From: Linum tenue
Lineage: Eukaryota; Streptophyta; Magnoliopsida; Malpighiales; Linaceae
Direction: 5' to 3'
Assembly (NCBI GenBank): GCA_946122785.1
Contig: CAMGYJ010000011.1
Span: forward strand, 1,922,001 to 1,986,000
DNA: 64,000 nt
A program made the translations under genes and the position numbers. Shown one piece after another: positions 1 to 10,700 of the stretch (position 1 is its first letter; the number at the start of each line of letters is the position of its first letter). Below the pieces are notes generated by a model, which saw only the letters and a program-made list of their open reading frames with translations, did not search any database and had not been told where the DNA came from.

Positions 1-445
1 CTTTTGTATAATTATTTATTTTTTGATGGGAAACTTTTGTATAATTATGAAGAGTAACATTGTAGCAAAACAGATGCTCATATATATCATTCATAAATTG
101 TCTAGTTTCTTGAACCTTTCTCATTGGAACTTGTTGTGTAAGTGTTTTGTTACCTGACAATTTAGTAATTAGTATTAATTACTGTTACTGTTTCCCCTAC
201 AATTTACTATTACCATGTGTACTTAAATATATAGGATTAACTGGTTAAAATACAACAGAATCTGTACTCTATAAACATTGAGTCAGAAATTTATGTGCCT
301 CATTTGGAGAGCTTTGGATTTTGCACTTCCTGTTTCCTTCATCAAGTTCAATCAAGAATTCGTCATCTTACAAGAAAGAAAGAGAACAGAGAAACCCTAA
401 TTTGCACAATGAAAATTAGTTGCAGTAGGATACCCTACTAAGGGG
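1..445. other. Gene-free AT-rich DNA
   Basis: I see no supportable gene here. Reading frames are short and there is no domain signature on either strand. The stretch ends at the left 8-bp target duplication (CTAAGGGG, 438-445) of the adjoining MITE. Confidence 0.6.
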
Positions 446-796
446 CATAGTTAGTAAAATACGGTACGGGAAAGTTACGTAAAAGATACGTACGGGCATT
501 ATACTTCATCTTTAAGCTAAAATTACGTTTAATAGTACGTTAATAGTCATAAATATATAAAATTAATCATTTTAAAAATAAATAAATATATAAATAATAG
601 TAAAGTTAACAATTTAATTCGTAAAATACGGATAATAAACGTGTTATACGGGTTTTATACGTGTTTAGTACGGGAATCATGAAATGAACGGGGGAAAATG
701 AAACGGCTTGACAATAATACGGATACGGAAGTTTTAAACGGATAAAGTATGTACGGGTACATATACGTGTATTAAACGGAGTATTTACTAACTATG
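446..796. mobile_element. hAT-type MITE, 351 bp, with 8-bp TSD
   Basis: The left end reads CATAGTTAGTAAAATAC and the right end is its near-perfect inverse (GTATTTACTAACTATG), giving a terminal inverted repeat of about 16-20 bp. It is flanked by identical 8-bp direct repeats CTAAGGGG at 438-445 and 797-804. An 8-bp duplication is the hallmark of hAT insertion. The interior is AT-rich, with many TACGGG/ACGGG words, and has no coding capacity, so the element must be non-autonomous. The boundaries are seen directly; the superfamily assignment follows from TSD length and the CA..TG ends. Confidence 0.88.
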
Positions 797-804
797 CTAA
801 GGGG

Positions 805-2238
805 ATTAATCGGTTTCGACTTCTAAAATAACTTGATATCGAATCAGATTCACCTCTAGGTGTTACAAATTGGTTGGCAACAATAGGATTTTTTTGTTTA
901 TATTCATTTTCAGAATGAACTCTAACAAGAAAAATGTTTATTGGAAATAAATCAAATCAATATAATCTCGATCTTGATCTTAAGTCTTAACTTGTATTTC
1001 ACCAATCCTGTTACCAAAGCAATCGAAATTGGTTACATGATGTAAATGGAATTGATGTGTCGTCGACGTACCGTAATTTTGTACTTGAAAATTACAACTT
1101 CCCATTTTTTTACCCTTCTTTCTTACCAACCGTCAAACGGAAGACCTATCTGTTGAAAATATTACAAACAAGTATCATTTTCCATAATCTTTAGTGATTA
1201 AGAACCAAATTCATTTTTGTTCGTGATGAAATTACCCTAATCATTGTACACTGTAAATTTTTATTCTAGATTTCTTATACTACGTACACTTGATTCCTTC
1301 TGATTCTCATTTTCTCCTAACCATTATTTATGTGAAGTGCCCGAAATATGCCTTGCTTCGCTAGCAATTTTAATTAAATGCATCTATCTATCTAGGTACG
1401 ATCGAATCCAATGCATTGTAGAGTGGAGGATCGATATGAGGAAATTGTGACCCACTCACTTTGTTTCAAATTTTTCTTGTAATGGAATATGTACGTTTCT
1501 ACATACATATAGATAGATCTTCCACATGCTACATAGTTATATAAGACCTTCCAATTAATTTGATGGATAAATTGCTTCACAAACAAGCCAAACTACATCC
1601 ATGTATTTGATGAAGTTATGTTGAAGTAATGCCAACAATCGAGTACTAATTAGCCAAGTGAAATTTTTCATTAGGATTAGGATGACCATGGGGGGTTTTC
1701 TAAGAATAGATACTTTGAGTTCTACTCTAAAGGATATATAGTGTCAGTCTCAACATACACGTTGATAATTAGGTCGGAACAAAACAAAAAGATAAACAGA
1801 AAAATGGAGAATATGATTTTACGTGGTATCCCTAGAATGCCAGGATTAATCGTTGGCTTTGGGGCCAAACCCTGTGCTAAACAATCTACGGTCTCTAAAT
1901 GTCTATCGTGTATGGATTACATGGGTTAATGATGGGCTTACGGACTATGTACATATGAGCTATACACGAGGATATATCGACTACCCGCACGTCAAGTTCA
2001 CGAATAAGACATACGAGTCTTATTTAACTTTATTATCTGTAACATTTAACTCTCTAAAATCCATCAAACTTGTTCGAGTTAACCCCATAGTCGATTAAAG
2101 ACGCATTTTTAATTATTGTTTCACTCTCGATCTGCTGGTTTTTTGGACTTGGACTTGTTCATGGATTTTGATTTTTGGGTCTAAACCTTCTACGTACCAT
2201 CCATCAGCTTAGTAATACTATGAAACAAATAAAATATA
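805..2238. other. Gene-free DNA left of the Helitron
   Basis: Only short, unrecognised reading frames occur (for example 1853-2098 plus). No RNA gene or further repeat with clear ends was found. It ends at the A that flanks the Helitron 3' terminus at 2239. Confidence 0.5.
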
Positions 2239-2266
2239 CTAGCTTGGTGCCCGGCCGTTGGCCGGG
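2239..2266 (-). other. Helitron 3' terminus: hairpin plus CTAG
   Basis: The inverted repeat CCCGGCC/GGCCGGG has a 3-nt loop (2250-2266). It is followed on the minus strand by CACCAAG and the terminal CTAG, ending at 2239, with T beyond. In Helitrons this hairpin acts as the rolling-circle termination signal. The stem is fully paired, so it looks functional. Confidence 0.9.
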
Positions 2267-3034
2267 TAGGCGTGCTGGGTTTCTTATTTTGTTGTTTGTG
2301 GTTGGTAAGCAAAGTTGTATATTGCAGAGTTAACCACTTTTTATATAAGCCCGGTCGATGTTTCTTTGAAGTTGTCCCACGTATTAGATTCTTTTGTCAC
2401 TTAAAGAATAAACAGTGGTTATTGAGAAAATTAGAGCCTTGTAATGATGTAAGCACATTTTTACATCAGAGTTAGAAGCATAATTCTGCAACTACTTCCA
2501 ACTTTGTACTCCAACTCTAACCCCAGGACTGAATTTGGTCACTATTGATGAGAGCAATTTTCATTCCTGCTCTTCAAGCAGCTAATACTTGTTATGGATT
2601 AAAGAGACCAGATCACAAGTTGATATATAATGTTAACCTACTTTGTGAACTGATACACACATGCAAATGAATGAAAATGTTGTTCAATGCTGGCACCATT
2701 CGTTACATAAGAGAAGCAGGGAAAAGAGTTGGACATTGAAGTGAGCGAATCTACTGATATTGAGTGAGAGCCCATGGATAATTGACAGCTATGTTGTTTA
2801 AATGCTAAAATAACAGGCCTTGAATTAGATCATTTTTAAGCTATATATAACATTAGCATTGAACTTAATCTTTATTTATTTACATTCAGAATAGGATAGT
2901 TGAACCTTCAGGACATTTATTTATGTACATACTGCTGAAGGGCTATATTCTAGTAGGTAGCTGTCTCGAACATTTTGATAATAATATAACATAGTAGTAG
3001 ATGTTGTAGTGGATGGTGGTATTGAGCTTGATTG

Positions 3035-5307
3035 TTACTCGGAATCTGTTATAACCAAAGCAGTCTTGCGCCTCTTGTAGCATTTGATCTTTTCTGTGTT
3101 GTCTGAATCAACGACTGCCTTTCCTTTTTTCTTTGCTTCCTCTGTTTGTGAATGTGTCACTTCTTGATCAGATTCCATTGAGTGTGAAGTTGTGGCGGTG
3201 TAGGCCTGTTGAAGTGCCTTCCCCCTTTTCTTTGCTTCCTCTGTTGTTGAATGTGTTGCTTGTTGATCAGATTCCATCAAGGTTGAAGTTGTGGTAGTGT
3301 AGGCCTGTTGCTGTGGTTGGCAGCTGCTGGTGGAGGCTATGTCTTTGCTTGAGGCCTATGATCAGTGACATTTTGTGGAGGCTTGTAATTAGTAATGATG
3401 TAAAGAATCCCCCCCCCCCCTAAAGCAGTGGTAAAATTCAGGACTGAGTTGGTCACATTATCACACTCAGAAGTTCTTTCAATCGATGTTGTAATTGAGC
3501 TTTAGTAGTGTACCTTAGTTGGGAGGGCATCATATGCTTCTATACTTTGTTGATCCATGTCCGAGACTTTGGTGAGAGTGTATGTGCTTGAAGATTGCTC
3601 TATATTGTACCTAGTCATTCTGATTCTGAATTTCTTGGTTTTTCCAATGAGGAGAGAAACATGTTCTGGTGGTTGCAGCATATCTCCGTTGTTGGCATGG
3701 AGCAGCTGTTCTGCTGTGGTGTTGAAGAACTTTCTGCCCGTATGATCAAGGATAACGAAGTATGCTGTTGTTGTTTTATCCTTCACTGAAAGCACAATTC
3801 TGTACCTGTTGGAAGTCTTTGGGTTATGGTTGATGATTTAATAGTATCAAAGTGTTTTCAATAGAAGTTTTGTAATGTGTATATTACCTTGGGACTCCAT
3901 TAATTGTGTTTTGGTTGCACTGTTGACACCAAAACTCAGGCTGACCTGGTGGTATTTTTTTGGGGCAGTTGGAGCAAGAGTAGTAGCACCAATCTTCCAA
4001 AACATCCTCAACTTTGGCGATCACATCATAGTATCTCCCCTAAAGAAAATAACATTTCAATATGGGAACTTATTATTGATTTAGATTCAGTGTTTATACA
4101 GCAAGCTAATTAGAAGTACCTCATTTTCCATATTTGCCTTCTCCTCGTCAAGTTCGTCTATGGTCACTTGTGGAGGGTCTTCATGGTCAGGAATATTGTA
4201 TTGATTGGGAGGTTCAACTGCAGCTGCTATGGCGGGTTGTGGATTGTTTTCAGGCAGAATTTGTGGAATATTTAAGTTTCCATAAATCCTTGTGGATGCG
4301 GTGGATGACAAAAATTTGACACCTGCATGAAGTATTATGGTTTATTTATGGCTAGGTCTGACATCCTCTTTGTTTTATGCGAGGCTTATTTTTTTATGAA
4401 AGTAATAGGTTTGAAATTTACCTTTATAGTCTTTGACAACCACGGAAGTGATGATTAAGAGTATTGGAACATTAACATTGGCATCGATAATGCGATTGAA
4501 TTGGTCGATAATGTCTCCCCAAATTGTAACTTGAATTTGCTCCTCCCTGTTTTAATTGTATGAAGTAGAATCAGGTTCACATGTAAACAGTACAGTGGAA
4601 AATCTAAGGCAGATTAGTTTACCCTGGTAAGGCAATTTGCAACTCTTTTCTGACCGTCCTTGTTGTTCCGTTGGAATGGCTAGCGGTTGTTGAGTACTCC
4701 AGTAGACGGCCGAAGGCATCTGCAGTTAATTCATTCATTAAATTTGCAATTAGTTTTCATTTTGCTATCCCTAGTAGAATGCAAAGCTTGTTTACCACTG
4801 AGTATCGTAGTGTCAAAGCATTTGCTGGTGACTTCAGTAGCTTTGATGAACCGGAATTTGTAGCGGGGCATGTCATCATCCTCCGCTGCTGGATGAATCA
4901 TTGTTTGGGTGGTGAAGATGATTGTGAGCGGATTGTCTGTTGGCTCGTAGTTTCCCTTGCTTTTCTTCACAATGAAAGCATTGATGAGTTAAATCCTCTG
5001 TTCTTCAAGGCCAGGTTTGACTATGTCTATTAAAGGCTTTGGCACTTGTGCTAAGATGTCGTTTCCCTGGTATGTGTTAGGGCCAAAATTATGTTATGTA
5101 AGAGATATCAAAATAATTTGTTTTCATTTTGAATTTACAGAGGAAGGTTCAGAAGGGGAAGGGTACCTTCTCATCAATGAAAATGATGTCCAAACGCATG
5201 ATGACTTTGGTTTTGATGTTGATTGCATCCCACATTCTAGAAAGTCTTGCTCGAATTGTTCCCTGGAATGGTCCTTCTTGAAGTTCGTCCAGCAGCGTGT
5301 GTTCCAT
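3035..5307 (-). pseudogene. Helitron-encoded RPA1-like protein, one nonsense codon
   Basis: Eight exons join in frame: complement(3035..3355, 3514..3805, 3888..4039, 4120..4322, 4422..4546, 4623..4719, 4796..5066, 5167..5307). This is 534 codons and every junction is GT-AG. The product resembles the large subunit of replication protein A, a single-strand DNA-binding factor. OB-fold segments come first, then a zinc ribbon (CSNC...WCQQC, exon at 3888-4039) within the C-terminal OB domain, which ends at TYTLTKVSDMD. The last exon carries a basic tail with a 33-residue unit repeated twice. One in-frame TAA at 4989-4991 interrupts the second exon inside the first OB fold, so the full protein cannot be made unless this is a sequencing error or is read through. 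I chose the start ATG at 5307 because the reading is RPA-like from there on. A longer open frame begins at 5472. Confidence 0.75.
3083..3355 (-). repeat. 99-bp tandem duplication in the RPA tail
   Basis: On the minus strand the final RPA exon contains two adjacent units of 33 codons. Each runs from QQAYT through MESDQ to EEAKK(R/K)GKA. The units differ at several residues, so the duplication is not brand new. The tail is charged and probably disordered. It may be specific to this Helitron lineage, but that was not compared. Confidence 0.75.
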
Positions 5308-6004
5308 TGTGAGATTCCGGTTTTTGTCCTTGTGGTCGTTTGTTGTCTTCAACGACCCGGTAGATTGTCGGTTGGCGATGGTTGATCTTGCGATTCTGCT
5401 GCAAAATCCTGGAGAGTTTTGCCTTAATGAATTGGTGTAGATGACGATGGTTGAATTGACAATCGCAGGCAACGTCTGCCGGTGGAGGTTCGGTGTTGTT
5501 TATATAGTGTTTCATTAGTGGCAAAGTCGGAGGTTATTGACAGTTGGTTGGAGTTTGAATTGGGCGAAACGTTGTAGTGGTTTGTTGGGTTTAAACTTGG
5601 CGAAGTTGGAGGTTACTGGCAGTTTGTTGGTGTTTGAATTGGGCAAATCGATGTACTGGTTTGCTGGGTTTGAACTTGATTGTGCATCGTCGGGGATGGG
5701 GGCTGGAGATTAGATGAGATGTTTGGCGATACCGTGGTAGGGTTTGCCGATTGGCTAGGTGGTGTATTTGTTGGGCCGAAAATTAAAGGTGGAGCTAGGC
5801 GCTTATTTGTTGGGCCGCGCATGAATGAAGGGTTAATAAAGCCTTTAAATTTGAAATTTGGCCCATTAATTAAGCAAACATAATTATTACATTTCATTTT
5901 TATTATTTCTCTAATCGAAGATAGCAGCTCCTACCACAAATGCAGTCCTACCAAAAAAGAAGAATAGTAACAACAATAGGTTTATCAAATAATTATATAT
6001 ATGT

Positions 6005-6410
6005 ATGGTGGAGTATTTGGTGCACCCACTTTTTTGGGTGCATTCAAAGAACTTGCCTCATAATCATTATTCGAGAAGGCGATTTAGGATATCAGTCATC
6101 ACTTGTTGTTTGAAAAACAAAAAACACATGAATTTGTACAAAAATCATTCAAGATTTAATTTAATTTGAATGATTTAGGGTTTAGAAATTTAGGGTTAGG
6201 GTTAGGGTTTACAATTTGGGATTTTGGGTTGAATTCAAAATTGAAGATTAAGGGGTTATGATAATCGATTGATTGTTTGTGATTCTATATTATATGGGCA
6301 TATTAGACTAATGCTACCCATCAAAATTCAAAATTCGATGTATTATTACCACTTTTAGAGTTGGGGCATTGAACGCACCTAAAAATTGAGTGCATCGAAG
6401 TAGCCACTAT
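6005..6410. mobile_element. MITE-like element nested in the Helitron
   Basis: About 42 bp at the left (ATGGTGGAGTATTTGGTGC...) and right (...GTAGCCACTAT) ends are imperfect inverted copies. Both contain a GGTGCA-type block. There is no coding potential. The flanks are TA-rich, so the target duplication cannot be resolved. The interior contains TTTAGGGTTAGGGTTAGGG (about 6189-6208), a telomere-like run. Class is uncertain; the inverted ends are seen. Confidence 0.6.
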
Positions 6411-6425
6411 ATATATATATATATT

Positions 6426-6799
6426 TGCTTCTACGGTACCTCGGGTGAAATTCGGGATATCGTATACCTTAAGTATGAAAAGGATATCTAAACCTAGAAT
6501 TAGCAGGATTTTAGGGTCTGATACTGAACCCTAGGTCCTAATTATCTATATCATAGTATATAAACCTCAAGATGGTGCATTCCTTTTTGTGTCTATATTG
6601 GAACGAATTATAACAGTCAATTATTGTTTCTAATAAAATTGATCTTGGAGTATAAAATTGGGAAAATTAAGACATATATTTTGATCTTTGAGGGTTAGGG
6701 TATAGTATCATGTCCAAAGATCGGTCAATTCAAGGTCTAGATAGCGTTTCCATACTCAAGATATGCAATACCCCGAATTTCATCCAAGGTATTGTAGAA

Positions 6800-6800
<1 letters not shown>
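6426..6800. mobile_element. Second MITE-like element, adjacent to the first
   Basis: The left end (TTCTACGGTACCTCGGGTG, then AAATTCGGG) and the right end (CCCGAATTTCATCC, then AAGGTATTGTAGAA) are inverted copies over about 60 bp. The element lies between TA-rich tracts about 15 bp from the preceding element and has no open frame. A TA target duplication is possible but masked by the flanking dinucleotide repeats. Confidence 0.6.

Positions 6801-6802
<2 letters not shown>

Positions 6803-6865
<63 letters not shown>
6803..6865. repeat. (TA)n microsatellite
   Basis: A near-continuous TATATA tract with two TG interruptions, immediately right of the second nested MITE. It is probably the expanded target or flank of that insertion. 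Confidence 0.85.
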
Positions 6866-6872
<7 letters not shown>

Positions 6873-7707
6873 AATATTTCTTAAACAGTAGGTAAAGTTT
6901 AAGTTAGTCCAATTGTAATGTAATTGTGTATAGGAGGCTGGACGTGGAATACAATTATAACCGTGTGCATAATGATTTTTTTCTCTATTTTTGCTTGACT
7001 GCTCAATAATCAGAGGCTATATTTAAAAAAATAGTACTAAATACTTTGTTTAATACACATGTATATACTTATAGGCTTTTTATCTCTTTAAAACTTTTGT
7101 ATTGCTATTATTGTTAATATATTCATTTTTCCACGTTCTTCTAATAAACACATATAAAACAATTATAACACGTTCAATATTTGTATGTAATGAATTAAAT
7201 TGCTAACTTAAGTATTATTTATGGTGGTTATTTTTTTCCAGTACCTATGTTGAAGAACACATAGGAGGAAGAGTTGTTCTTTTAAAGCTAAAATAGTTAG
7301 ATGCTAAATAGAGCCTTTGCTGAGGACGCTAAACTTTCGTGGTGGTTTTTGGTTTCATTGATTAGTGTAGTTTTGAGTGATTATATTGATATTGTAAAGC
7401 TGGCATCTTCTGTGCAGCTTTACATGTTGGTTTCTAACTTTAGTCCGTGTTCTTCATTTATTTTTTTGTTTGGTTTCTTACTGTGCTATGCTAGAGAAAG
7501 GAGCGGCAGTGTTCACCTGTTTAAAAAGTTTTCTTGCGAAATCAATATATGCATGAAGGCGTACATAGAAAGTGTTGTTAAGCAACTCATAGTAAACAAA
7601 CCAAGAGATTCTGGAAATGAATAAATAATGTAAAAAAATGATTAGCATCTTAGTTTAGCACCCTGTAATTGGTAAATCTTTTCCGAACAAAGAACAACTA
7701 TGGTGTT

Positions 7708-10700
7708 TTATTCTTCATTTAACACCTCCTTGAAAACGATGTTCTTCATTGTCTTCACCTCTTCACCTTCGTCATTGCAGCTAAGAATTTTTAGCCCTTT
7801 TCTAGTTGTTACTCTTGAAACTGCTACATAAAGTTGACCATGACAGAATACTTGGTGCCGCAAGCATAATCCAACATTATTCAATGATTGTCCTTGACTT
7901 TTGTTGATTGTCATGGCAAAACATAATGCTATCGGGTATTGTCGCCTCCTCAGAGTGAAGTTCAAATGTGGTACCTCTGTTGTGAGCACTAATCTTGGCA
8001 AGAAAACATGGTCACCTATATGTGTGCCTGTGAGTATTTTAGCTTCAATACTCCATTGACCCAATCTGATGATGATTAACCTTGTTCCATTGCATAGTCC
8101 TGCAGTTTGGTCAATGTTTCTTAACAAAAGGACCGGGACCCCAACTTTGAGTTTCAATTCATAGTTTGGAAGGCCTCCAAGCTGCAAGGTATTTAAAAAT
8201 TCAATCGGGTATTCAGGATTTGATATACTCCCAGTTCCATCCGCATTGGCAATCGAATCTGAACTATAGTAAGTTGAATCTTCACCGGGAATTTGGCTAA
8301 GCATGTAAGAGTTTATTTGTCGTACCATCTCATGATGGGGCGCTAGGATGGCTCTTCCTTGTAGGTACTCTACATTGTAGTAATTATGTTGCAAGTCTGG
8401 GTATGTTGATGCAACTATGTCCTCAACCACTGATGCATTCCGTTGTACCATTATGTCATCGGGAATCGGTATCTCTGCATCACCCATAATTGAACAATTT
8501 TGGCCATTTCCAATTGATAAAACCCAAGATGAGAAATCAGACAAAGCTGCAGCTTCATGTGGAGTGCAATCTGGTTGGTGCAAGCGCATATTCTGTGTCA
8601 ATTTGAGAACAATAATAGAATCCCATAGGTATGATTTCTTCAATGAAGCTGACACGATATCAGTTCTTGTTCCCTTGGGAATAACTGGTAGTACTTGACG
8701 AAAATCACCACCAAAAACAACTGTCATTCCACCAAATGGTTTCTCACTACTGTGGGGATATCTTTGACGAAGAATGTCGCGAAGAGTTTTATCCAGTGCC
8801 TCCATGCAGTGTTTATGAGCTAATGGAGCTTCATCCCAAATAATTAGAGAAGCTTTTTGAATTAACTCTGCCAATTCATCTCCTTGACTGATGTTGCAAG
8901 TTGCTGTTGAAGAAAGATTTAGGGGAATATGGAACCGAGAGTGTGCTGTTCTAGCCCCATATAACAACAAAGCTGCAATGCCTGACGATGCTACCGGTAG
9001 CACAATTTTTCCTTTGGCCCTTAGTTGAGCTATTATAACCTTCCATAGAAAAGTTTTTCCTGTACCACCATATCCATCTACGAAGAAAGTTTTTCCCAAA
9101 TCACCTGTTATTGAATCCATAATTGCTTCATAAGCTTCCCGTTGCTCAACATTCAGCAATGGCAAGTTTTGATCTGCCTCTGTAGCTAACTTCGTGGTGT
9201 TGTAGCACAGTTCTTCTCCAATTAAACGATTGATAGTTGTACACATGGAGTCAACATGTGCAGCTGGAAGTCCATGGAAATCAGCAAGTGTTTTCCCAAC
9301 CTTGCGCAGCATTCTCTCAATTTCGGCCAAAGCAATCTGTTGTAGCTGTGCTGTAGGCAATTCTAAATTAGGAAGTTGTAGGTCCAGCCGTTGTTGGTAC
9401 AAAACACCGTCACACAGTATGTCACTATTCTTCTCCCATAAGCTTTTCGGATCTGAAACTTGGCAACATGTTAAAAGAGTGACAAACAGCCTGCGTAATT
9501 GGTGTCCAGTTGCCCAAGTTGAGGCCTCCTGTAAGCAATCATTCCATTCATCGTCATTTTCCAAGAACCCCCTAGCATAGCAAGCTTGTTGAAAAGACTC
9601 ATAGATGACACCGTTAAAGGTTCTTATGTCTTCAAAGCTTTGGCAACCTTTTACAACATGCAACAACATGCGAAGGTAATACTTATCCTCTGCTGATGGG
9701 TGGGCAGTATATAGCCTTCCAATACTAAGTTTGGACTTTCTTCTTCTCCATTCTCTTGTATCAGCATCCCAAACATAGTGATTAGGGAAATTCACATATG
9801 TGTGCTCTCGAGCATCGGGATCAGCAATGTTTGTCTTCATCCAAGCAATGAGCATTGAATCCTTTTCACCTTGTTCTTTAACCTTTTCTATAGGTTGATT
9901 TTCTTCATATACTACAGGTTGTTCCCCGGGAAGATGGTACGACATGCGCAAAACAGAAGGCCGATGATGATGGATATCAAACTGAAAAATTCGCCAACTT
10001 GCTTCCGGTGCTGAAATATATCTACAATCCATGAAAGATTTGATTTCATCAATGCAATGATCTGCTGATGGTGCACTTGATGACTGAACAGAAGCAGGAC
10101 TTCCACTTTCCACTAATGTTGCCAATGTTCGATCGGGACTTTTGGTGATGTACTTGAATAAGTATTTAATTGACCTACAAAATACCAAATTTCGTTTTAA
10201 ACTATGGTTCGTCAAGTGCGAGGAAGTTGTCTAGTATCTAGAAATAAAGCTACTGTAGTTGAAAAACTAAACTCAGTAGGCAATAAACAAATGGCTACTA
10301 ATAGTAACTTTAGTACATGATTGCTCGTGGAAATTAAGGGGGCAAGGGGAAGCCATTTAAAAAATAAATTTGAATGTAAGTTAGAACACCAAACCAAGGA
10401 ATAGAACTTCCATTGAAGGAAGAAATAACCTACTGTAAATTAAACTATGACTATACTTATTAAAAAAAAGAGTAAAATAAGGCAAAAAATAATAGTAGCA
10501 TGCACATATTTAATTCCTATGGACTAATCCAAAATCACCGCTATTCCAATTGTGAAACATAATTCACCATTATCATTACCAATACCAAAACATATTATCT
10601 TAAAATCGTATTTAAAGTGGGGGTTCGTACCTGGATTTATTGCACCATTCAACATTAATATGTGCTCCAAATCTGAGCAAAAGGTAGCGATTGAATGGAA

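Larger units (their letters stand above)
5308..7707. other. Helitron spacer between RPA and RepHel genes
   Basis: This holds the probable RPA promoter and 5' region, two neighbouring MITE-like inverted-repeat elements and a long (TA)n tract (about 6803-6865). A plus-strand frame at 7301-7624 shows no recognisable domain and I do not call it a gene. Confidence 0.6.

Noticed and set aside
3410..3421. C-run (plus strand) as a possible assembly gap or frameshift in RPA
   Set aside because: It falls in the last RPA intron of my gene model, so it does not affect the coding sequence.
7301..7624. 107-codon plus-strand frame inside the Helitron
   Set aside because: Opposite to both Helitron genes, with no recognisable motif. 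Its length is within chance for this base composition.
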